From GCA-020344555 sp964405925 (lineage in GTDB: Bacteria > Planctomycetota > Phycisphaerae > UBA1845), in contig CAYOQG010000108.1 of NCBI GenBank assembly GCA_964405925.1, positions 1-16,366 of the forward strand: a stretch of 16,366 nt of DNA. The letters are read 5' to 3'. The notes under the pieces are model-generated. The model saw only the letters and a program-made list of their open reading frames with translations. It searched no databases and had not been told where the DNA came from. Shown here one piece after another: positions 1 to 8,000 of the stretch. The first letter of the stretch is position 1. Each line of letters starts with the position of its first letter. Position numbers and translations under genes: made by a program.

Positions 1-3000
1 CCGGTGGGCTGAACGGTGACGGCACTGGTTGGATCGGATGTGACGCGGAGTACGATCCTTATGTTCGCTTCGAGACTGGAAATCTAAACAACACGAGTTT
101 CGAGGAGCTATGCAACGCACCGATTCTACCAGAGGAAACTGACGGAGCCAGTGAGGTCGGCATTTTCTACGATGGATGGGTCGAGCATGATGACCTTGCT
201 TCGTCGAAGTACCATCGCGCAGGCGACCAGCGCCTGGGCGAGGTCACATCACCGCTTATCGCGACAGTGAGTTTTCAACCGCTTGGCCCCGACCCAGAGG
301 ACCCGCCGGACCCCATCCAAGTCGCAGCCATCTGGGGTCAGGATATCGGGATCGGTCGACCGTCGCCGTATGGTCCCGACGGGATCATTGCCGCAGCCGG
401 GCCGTATGCGGCGGATATTCACGGCAACTACGGCCGCGATGCAGGGAACCTGCTTCTTATGGAACTGCTCACCTGGCGGACCGGTCCGCCGTTCAACAAT
501 GGCGCGGTTTGGGAGTTGGATACAGTTCCGGACGGGCAAGCTCGCTTCCATCCGTATGCAGGCCCCTCGGTTGGCGCTAACCTGGGGTTTAGAGATTACA
601 ATCTGGATGGCTTGATTGACCAAGGTGAAGTGCGCCCGGCCGGTTCTGAGAATTATCTTGCCGATTCTGCGAGTGGTACACCCAATGATGGTGTGCGCAG
701 TAAGTATCCATTCAATCGCCGGCGGTTAGTAGAGGATGTCGTTGAAATCGTCGATGGATTCGTCGATTTTGACGATTATGTCGACACCGATGCTCTTGCC
801 CGGATTAACTGTCCCAATGACACTATCTATGCTGCCGTGCCGCCGCATCTGACAACTGTGCCAGACGACGTCGTTTTCCCGAACGGTGTCTGTTCTGGCG
901 CCGTATTGCTACCGGCTGGTTCGCATACACCGCGTGACTTCATGATGCCCGCCTCTTATGCGCCCATCCATAACGAGGATGGGACCGATCCAGATGATCT
1001 TCTACCTCGTCCCCCACACACGGCGCAGCTCAGTTGGGATCTCTTTTTCCACGATTTGGTCCGCGGCATTGACGTAGAGTTTCTGGATGATGTGATACCT
1101 ACGGACAACTATCAGACCGCCTACGCCGCACACATGTACTTGCACACTTGGGAGGATTTTCCCGACCTGTATGACTACGACGTTTTCGAGCCACCGCCGG
1201 CACCGCCCATCAACTGCCCAGTGGGTGAATGGGATATCATGGCGCGCGGAGGACTAGTGCATGCCATTCCACCTCTGAAGGAGATGCCGTGCACAAAGTG
1301 GGCCAAGAGTGTCGATCTCACAACGGTCCTGCTGCCCGGTGTAGAGAGGTATCTGACTCTCCCTCCGGCAGAGCTCGTTCCAGGGAACAGCTACTACTCT
1401 TTCTGGAACGACGATCGTGTACGTGAGCGGTACTACTTCTGGTCGGTGGGAAGTGGCTTTGACGAGAACATGCCTGGCGAGGGCCTTTTGATCCTCCACA
1501 GCGATGACCCACGTGTGCCACCACCGCTGCCCCCTGTTTGGGAAACAACGTGGTTTGACCATCTGATCGTTCAGGCTGACGGGTTGGGGGAACTCGAGGC
1601 CGGGACTGACTGCGGTGACGATGGTGACCCTTGGCCAGGTAGTACCGGTAACACGACTTTCGCGTGCGACACGCATCCATCGTCCCGATGGTATGCTCAG
1701 AATCAGTGTACTGGCCTTGACATCCTCGACATTGAACCAGTCGGCGACGGCTCAACAAAACTCCGCCTACGCTGGACGCCGACAAACCTGCCATCGCTTG
1801 CATTTATCGATCCACCTGGTGGCTCATCCATCCCTGTTGGTGATGAAGTTCTCTATCAGGTTCGTGTCTTGGTGAATGATGTGTTCGGTGGGACTTCGGT
1901 GCGCTTCTTCTATGCGTTGGAGGGCTCCAACACGGTCATTGACCCGGATGGTATCAACTATGTCGGTGCTTTGGATAAGGCAACGCCGGGATCGGCGGAC
2001 ATTGCTTTGGACTGGAACGTCGCCGACGTTTCAGATGGTCGATATCGCTTGTTTGCGGAGCTGATACCGGGCGACGGCATTGAGGGCGCGGAACCTTCGC
2101 ATACCACTCCACGCCCTGGCTTCTACAACGTCGGCGATGGGAGCATGACCGTCGATCAGGTGGCGGTGAACGAGATCGTCGCTTCGGGTGACGCCGGGTT
2201 CCTTCTCACGCCGACGATCTTGGTAGCCATCGACGAACACGGGAAGTTCATCGACTTTCCTCAGCAAGGTGTGCAGGTCGGCAATGAATTGGTGTTCGAT
2301 GAGATCGTTCCCGGCCCAACATTGCGAACCGTATCCGAGATCGGCCCAGATGGGCTGTCTCTGTCGTTTGCGCCATCGGTCACACCGATTCCATCGCAGG
2401 ACGGCGGACCGTGGTCTGTCGCGAGGGCCAACAGGAACGCACGACTGGAGACATGGGTGGCTGAATGCATTGACTCTGGCGGGACTGAGTGGGTCGTAAC
2501 CAGTTCACTAACGCAACCGCGTCCGAGAGAGGATGAGCCTGATCAAGACCCGTATCCGCACGCATTCACGGGCGCCCCTTATACATCCATCGGCGGAGAA
2601 GTCACGTTTACTGTCATAGAGGGTGCAGATTCGTTCTGTGCCGGTGACACCTTCACTTTCGTCACGACGGGAATCACACCGGCCAGCGCTCCCGTCATGA
2701 TCTACAACGGAGGTATCAGCGAAGACCCGGTGGCCATCATCCGAGCACACCCACGGGTCGGATTTGCGCCACTTGAAGTCCTGTTTGATAGTCGCGGTTC
2801 CTTTGATCCCAACGGCGACGCCTTGGAGTCTAGGTGGGACTTCGGTGATGGGAGCCCGCATGCGGAAGGCCCAGAGGTGACTCACGTCTTTGTCGATGCA
2901 CAGATCTACACGGTAGTGCTGCGGGCCACAAATCCCGTGAGCGGTCGCTTCGGCGAGTCTTCGACTACCATTTTCGTACGGTCCCCTGGTGCGCGTCTCG

Positions 3001-3188
3001 GTGACTGGGACGACGACCTGAGCATCGACTTGGCCGATTACGCTGAGCTCACACATTGTCTCGACATGTCCGGTCCTGACGAACCGCCTTCGGGCATGAA
3101 ATGCATCGAAGTCTTCGATTTTGACGATGATTGGGACGTGGATCTCACAGATTACGGCGAGTTCCAGGCTGCCTTTGCACAAGAATGA
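1..3188 (+). CDS. Secreted M6/immune-inhibitor-A-like multidomain protein with PKD and dockerin modules (5' partial)
   Basis: The frame is open from base 3, with no stop before the codons at 3186-3188, so the start lies upstream of the window; an internal GTG at 267 is not the real start. 1061 residues are visible (numbered from base 3). An M6-metallopeptidase-like region is indicated by PDLYD (about residue 387), then GEWDIMARGG (about 405-420), then GLLILHSD and a VQADGLGELE...GDDGDPWPG stretch, the usual order in immune inhibitor A relatives. The zinc motif HExxH is expected just before PDLYD, but the sequence there is HMYLH (377-381), so the catalytic Glu is missing. An Ig-like beta domain follows (about 598-690), then a second beta-rich segment. 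A PKD domain with WDFGDG lies at about 916-995. Two EF-hand/dockerin-type loops (DWDDDLSIDLAD and DFDDDWDVDLTD) end the chain. It is probably extracellular and may be a non-catalytic member of the family. An active site upstream of the window cannot be excluded. Confidence 0.88.
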   Translation, partial: GGLNGDGTGWIGCDAEYDPYVRFETGNLNNTSFEELCNAPILPEETDGASEVGIFYDGWVEHDDLASSKYHRAGDQRLGEVTSPLIATVSFQPLGPDPEDPPDPIQVAAIWGQDIGIGRPSPYGPDGIIAAAGPYAADIHGNYGRDAGNLLLMELLTWRTGPPFNNGAVWELDTVPDGQARFHPYAGPSVGANLGFRDYNLDGLIDQGEVRPAGSENYLADSASGTPNDGVRSKYPFNRRRLVEDVVEIVDGFVDFDDYVDTDALARINCPNDTIYAAVPPHLTTVPDDVVFPNGVCSGAVLLPAGSHTPRDFMMPASYAPIHNEDGTDPDDLLPRPPHTAQLSWDLFFHDLVRGIDVEFLDDVIPTDNYQTAYAAHMYLHTWEDFPDLYDYDVFEPPPAPPINCPVGEWDIMARGGLVHAIPPLKEMPCTKWAKSVDLTTVLLPGVERYLTLPPAELVPGNSYYSFWNDDRVRERYYFWSVGSGFDENMPGEGLLILHSDDPRVPPPLPPVWETTWFDHLIVQADGLGELEAGTDCGDDGDPWPGSTGNTTFACDTHPSSRWYAQNQCTGLDILDIEPVGDGSTKLRLRWTPTNLPSLAFIDPPGGSSIPVGDEVLYQVRVLVNDVFGGTSVRFFYALEGSNTVIDPDGINYVGALDKATPGSADIALDWNVADVSDGRYRLFAELIPGDGIEGAEPSHTTPRPGFYNVGDGSMTVDQVAVNEIVASGDAGFLLTPTILVAIDEHGKFIDFPQQGVQVGNELVFDEIVPGPTLRTVSEIGPDGLSLSFAPSVTPIPSQDGGPWSVARANRNARLETWVAECIDSGGTEWVVTSSLTQPRPREDEPDQDPYPHAFTGAPYTSIGGEVTFTVIEGADSFCAGDTFTFVTTGITPASAPVMIYNGGISEDPVAIIRAHPRVGFAPLEVLFDSRGSFDPNGDALESRWDFGDGSPHAEGPEVTHVFVDAQIYTVVLRATNPVSGRFGESSTTIFVRSPGARLGDWDDDLSIDLADYAELTHCLDMSGPDEPPSGMKCIEVFDFDDDWDVDLTDYGEFQAAFAQE

Positions 3189-3196
3189 CTAGAACA

Positions 3197-3202
3197 TATC
3201 AT
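3197..3202 (+). promoter_or_regulatory. Weak candidate -10 element upstream of the C69 gene
   Basis: TATCAT at 3197-3202 matches the TATAAT consensus at five of six positions. It follows a poor -35 match, TTGCAC at 3175-3180, with a 16-base spacer. It lies in the 158-base gap between the two plus-strand genes. No rho-independent terminator was found in this gap, so read-through from the upstream gene is equally possible. The call is purely consensus-based. Confidence 0.2.
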
Positions 3203-3335
3203 ACGTACCGCCGTTGAGTTCTTCGAAAGGAGCTGCCCATGGAGCTGCTGCCTGCTTGCGGGTATGCTCAGTCTATGTTCCCATGCTGGAGGAACGGGTT
3301 GCGATGAGTCAAGGAGTCCCGTTAAGCGTGGATGT

Positions 3336-3339
3336 GAGG
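3336..3339 (+). promoter_or_regulatory. Shine-Dalgarno site of the C69 peptidase gene
   Basis: GAGG lies seven bases before the ATG at 3347. An in-frame TGA at 3335-3337 overlaps it, so 3347 is the only possible ATG start for this frame. Confidence 0.65.
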
Positions 3340-3346
3340 CCCAATC

Positions 3347-4993
3347 ATGAAGGACAGCGCTCTTGTATTCGTGATGTGTAGTGGTGCCTGCTTCGGCCTG
3401 GCCACGGTAGCGCCGGCTATAGCGTGCACGAACATTCTCGTTGCCAAAGGTGCATCGGCTGACGGATCAGTGATGATAACGTATACCTGTGACGGTGAGT
3501 TCCATCCTCGCCTTCGATATACGGCCGCCGCCGACCACGAATCAGGTGAGATGCTCGAGATCAAGGATTGGTCGGGCAATGTCCGCGGTCAAATCAGGCA
3601 AGTGCCGCATACCTACGCCGTTGTCGGCTTGATGAATGAACACCAGCTTGCTATTGCTGAGACGACGTTCGATGGTCTCGCCGAGTTGGCCAACCCGGAC
3701 GGTATGCTCCACTATTGGGATCTGATGCGGTTAGCCTTACAGCGCGCCGGGTCAGCCAGGCAGGCCATCGATGTAGTGACAGAGCTCGTCGGCGAGTACG
3801 GCTACCGCTCAACGGGTGAGTCCATATCGATTGCTGACCCGGAGGAAGCGTGGATTTTGGAAATCATAGGACCGGGCCCAAGCGGTAAGGGTGCCGTATG
3901 GGTGGCACGCCGCGTTCCGGACGGCTACGTTTCGTGCCATGCAAACAAGGCCCGCATTGCCGAGTTCCCGCTCGATGATCCGGAGAACTGTCGGTATTCC
4001 GATAACGTCATCTCTCTTGCCATTGAGAGGGGGTATTATGACCCCAACTCTGGTGAGCCGTTTCGGTTTTGCGATGCATACTGCCCCAGCACGCCGCGAA
4101 ACTGCCGATATGCTGACACACGGGTATGGAGTATTCTTCGGCGCTCAGCCCCGTCACTGAACCTTTCCCCTGACCGCGCGCGAGCGGTGGAAGGGGCGCC
4201 GGCGTACCCACTTTGGCTTAAGCCTGACAAGAGGTTGTCGCTGGCCGACGTGTTCGCTCTTATGCGAGATCACTACGAGGGAACAGATTTCGACATGACG
4301 AGGGGATTGGATGCTGGGCCATTTGGCTCGCCGCTGCGCTGCAGACCGATCGATTGGAAGGTGGATGGCGCCGACTATGTATGGGAGCGGCCGGTGTCAA
4401 CACAGCAAACCGGATTTACCTTTGTGTCCCAGTCGCGGTCGTGGCTTCCCGACCCCATCGGCGGCGTATATTGGTACGGTGTTGATGATACTTACACGAG
4501 CTGCTATGTACCGTTGTACTGCGGGATCAATGCCATTCCTGAGTCGTATTCGACCGGGAGTCTTCACGAGTTCTCCTGGGACTCTGCGTGGTGGGTCTTT
4601 AATTTCGTCGCAAATTACGCCAATGTGCGGTATGCTGACATGGTTCAGGATATCCAAGCTGTGCAACGTAATCTTGAGGAGACGTTCGTCGCTTTGCAGC
4701 CAGCCGTCGATAAGACGGCGATGATGCTGGCCGAATCGGATCCAGAGCTCATGACGCGCTATCTGACGGACTACAGTGTTTCACACGCCGAGCTGGTCGT
4801 TTCGCGCTGGCAGGAGCTGGCTGAGTACTTGCTCACCAAGTACAACGATGGGTATGTGAAGGACGAGAGGGGACGCCCACAGGAGGTCGGCTATCCGGAA
4901 GGCTGGCTGAGAAGTGTCCTGGAATCGCGTCCGGGGCAGTTTCGACTGAAGGAGAAACCGGAGGATGTGCCCGAGTCAAGACTGGTCGACTGA
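3347..4993 (+). CDS. C69-family (dipeptidase, Ntn-hydrolase) secreted protein
   Basis: This 548-residue protein begins with a hydrophobic leader (residues 1-26, ending in APAIA), followed immediately by CTNILVAKGASADGS. A Cys-Thr start followed by a conserved (A/S)xDGS is the signature of peptidase family C69 (PepD-like dipeptidases), whose nucleophile is an N-terminal cysteine exposed by processing. Here Cys27 would become the nucleophile once the leader is removed. Further family-like segments are GLMNEHQLAIAETTFDG (about 98-114), SISIADPEEAWILEI (about 160-174) and a Trp/Tyr-rich stretch around WLPDPIGGVYWYGVDD. The C-terminal third is helical and charged. The likely role is hydrolysis of dipeptides or short amides outside the cytoplasm, possibly nutrient peptide use; the substrate cannot be read from the sequence. 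A good Shine-Dalgarno supports the start. The gene faces the large minus-strand cluster, with only 80 bases between stop codons. Confidence 0.92.
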   Translation: MKDSALVFVMCSGACFGLATVAPAIACTNILVAKGASADGSVMITYTCDGEFHPRLRYTAAADHESGEMLEIKDWSGNVRGQIRQVPHTYAVVGLMNEHQLAIAETTFDGLAELANPDGMLHYWDLMRLALQRAGSARQAIDVVTELVGEYGYRSTGESISIADPEEAWILEIIGPGPSGKGAVWVARRVPDGYVSCHANKARIAEFPLDDPENCRYSDNVISLAIERGYYDPNSGEPFRFCDAYCPSTPRNCRYADTRVWSILRRSAPSLNLSPDRARAVEGAPAYPLWLKPDKRLSLADVFALMRDHYEGTDFDMTRGLDAGPFGSPLRCRPIDWKVDGADYVWERPVSTQQTGFTFVSQSRSWLPDPIGGVYWYGVDDTYTSCYVPLYCGINAIPESYSTGSLHEFSWDSAWWVFNFVANYANVRYADMVQDIQAVQRNLEETFVALQPAVDKTAMMLAESDPELMTRYLTDYSVSHAELVVSRWQELAEYLLTKYNDGYVKDERGRPQEVGYPEGWLRSVLESRPGQFRLKEKPEDVPESRLVD

Positions 4994-5073
4994 TTGGAAG
5001 CAGGTAGGACTGAGACAACAGTGTTTAGATTACCGTCATCTGCATTCGTCGCCACTTTCATGTATCTTGATAT

Positions 5074-8000
5074 TCAAGGCAGCAGGTGGATTTGAACATT
5101 CACAAACTCGAAGTCGTCGATGTCGGTGCTGCTTGGCTTTGCGATGATCTCGATTGTATTCGTGCCCCCTTGGAGCACCGCAGGGTCAAAAGAGGCCGAG
5201 AACTGCCCAAAACTGCCGTCCTCAGGAGCATCATCCAGTCGCGTCTCCAACACGGTCCCATTGATTCGGATCTTATGATCCCGCTGGACGCCCTTTGCAA
5301 GGAGTCGCACTTCGGCACTGTGTACATGAGGTCCCAACTGGTCGGCCTGAAGTTCGAATGTGGCGGCAAATTCGCTTCCTTCGCTCCTTTTCTGGAACTG
5401 GCTGTTGATCGTACCGTCGTATCGATCATCGCCAAGGTGATGGACGTCGGGAATAGGTTCGACCGCAACACTCTGGTCGCCGACAGGGGTGAGCGCAAAG
5501 TCCAGAAAGAGTGTGTTGCCTCGAACCATGGCAGCAGCCACGTTTGCACTAGACGGAATGTAGTCTTCCATTGATGCCGACAAAGCAAAGAAGTCTGGGA
5601 CTTCGGGTGTGGGCAGTGTATAGTTGCCGTCTGGTCCTGACGTGACTGAAACGGGTTGTCGGTCTGGAAGGTCAAGGCGTATGATCGCGCCGGGTAATGC
5701 CAATTCCGTTAGTGCATCACTTACGGATCCCTGAATGGAACCGATGGCAGTGATGGCTTCTTTCCGGGAATAAAGGGGCAGGTAGCGGTAATAGACCTCC
5801 AACATCAACGCGCACAAGGTGGTCTGATACACACGTCCGCCTATGTCGGCCCACTCGCCAACGGGGTCCCAACTGCCGGCAGCCGGTTCATCCTTGCGTT
5901 GATGGACGAGTAATTGGGGGGTCAGGGTCTCATTCCAATTCTCCCAGATGTCACCTTGTTGCTGGAAAAGGGCCAAGGTCGCGTAGTACCAGTAGTACGT
6001 ATTGGGACGGGAGTCCCAATCGGGTGGGTAGTCGGCAAGGAATGCTGCCGAGGCGCGCATTCGTGGATGGTCATGTCGCACACCAAGCAGGAGCTGTGAA
6101 AACATGCCCTCGGCCGTCATAGCCGGTGTGGGCTCCCGATGAGGCTGATAGGCATAGAGCCCTGACTCGGTAGAGGGGCTGACCAGGTCGAGCCAATCTC
6201 GGGCGGCCTGGAAGGAGCCCGCGGGCACAGCAATGCCGTTAATGCTTGCACTCTTAAGGGCCATCACCTGCCACCCGAGCACGGAAGTGTCACCAATCTG
6301 ACCCGGATCGTATCGCCAGCCACCGACACGGCGGTTTCGCGCGCGGTCAATAAAGCGTGTAGCCCGACGGATGGGGTCAGCCAGCGTGTGGTCTTTCGTC
6401 ATGCCAAAGGCTTCGGAAAGAGCGATGGTTACAATGCCGTGTGTGTACATTGTCTCCTCGCCGCGGAGATCACCATCGGGTCGTTGCCGGGCAAGCAGCC
6501 ATCGAAGTCCACGCTCAACCGTGTTCTGGTACGGGCCTTCTGTGACGTGAGTGTGTCCGGCACCCAAGAACGAGAGCAGGGCCAAACCGGTCAAAGCGCG
6601 ATCCACGACGACGGTCGTCTCGCCACCACACTGGTGGCAGCCTTCGTCAAATCCATCTCCATCCCAGCGACCGTCAGCGCTTTGGTGATTGGCGAGCCAG
6701 CGTAAGGCGTCGGCGACGGCACGCTCGGTCTCCTCACTACCACCCAGCCGTTTGACAAGGGACAAACGGTCGGTCGACGTGCGCTGCACATAGGGATCCT
6801 CTGGCGGACTGGTCTCCCTTGGCAGCTCGAGGTCAAACCGCAGGGCATCCACATCTTGGGACTCCGGGCTTAGAGAAACTAGCCAGGTGTGTTCTCCTTC
6901 CAGTTGGCCTACATCGTAGTCTTCCGGGGAGAGTGCGTGCACAAGAGTGCCCGGCTCCTCCATAGTGTGATCTACTATCGGGCTGACGTCGAACGTCGTT
7001 ACGGTCGCCATAGGTCTTCGCAGGACCTGTTGCATGAGTCCCGCCCGCAGTCTGATCGGCGTGTGCATATTGACAGGCGTTGGGGGCTCTGATCCAGGCA
7101 CAAACCTGGATTGTTCCAGAGCGGGCAGAGCAAGCTCCGTTGATTGTGGGAGAGTTGCAGCCATCACGTCGCCTGAAGCGGGGGACGCCTGCGCCATAGA
7201 GAGAGTCTCGATGTCGACGCTACGGACCTGCGACGTCACTGCAAGGGAGTTGTCGGAGAAACCCTCGTCAACTGGAGCAGGTCTGAGCCCCACAAACACA
7301 TCCGGCTCGGGTGACTGGATCCGCTCACTATCAAGATTGCGTCTAAGGTTCTTGAGGATAGGAATGGGTTCTCCTGACGTCGGTTCATTCGTTACTGCCA
7401 TCCCGGCATGCTCTGGTGTTGCAAGAGCTACTTTAAGTAGTGGTAGCTCTGCCAGCACGGCATCGGTAGGTGAGTTTACTTCTGAGGAACGAGATGCCGA
7501 GACGGCATCTGTGGCAACATAGGCCGGGGATTCCGCGAAGGTCCCTTCCTGGTGCTGTTGTGGAACGGCTCTCGGTTCGATGCGAAATGAGTCCGCTGGG
7601 GGCTCCTGCGAGAGGTTCTCATTCGAGAGGTCAGCTCGAAACGTCGCGGAGATTGTGGCGGTGACTTCTTGTACTGGTTCATTCGTTCTCGTACCAGTCT
7701 GTGCGACCGGGGTAGCGAGGGGCATCTCCACCACAGTTAAATGGTCAATACGCACAGGCGCTTGTGAGGGTGAGAGGGTCGCCGACTGGGAGACGCCTGC
7801 GTCAAGTGCAGTCTGTGTTATTGCCAGGCTTACTCGATCGGTATCCCATGGTCTGTCGGTGGTCTCCAAGGCGGACGGCCTCATTTGGGCGACGACTTTG
7901 CTGCGTTGGCGGCTCGCGATAGCAAGCCCCACTCGCGGTGTGACACTAGCATTTCCCGGCTCCGGCGTCGTTGCCGCTTCGGTCTCGCGTGATTGTTCGC

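Noticed and set aside
267..269. GTG at 267 as the start of the M6-like gene
   Set aside because: The same frame is open to the window edge and already encodes plausible protein before 267, with no Shine-Dalgarno at that point. The gene is 5' truncated by the window.
4994..5073. Bidirectional terminator between the convergent genes
   Set aside because: No stem longer than four base pairs and no T-run was found in these 80 bases.
6590..6700. Squalene-hopene cyclase function for the toroid domain
   Set aside because: The repeat fold is recognisable, but no DxDD protonation motif was seen and the domain is fused to a periplasmic linker, unlike hopanoid cyclases.
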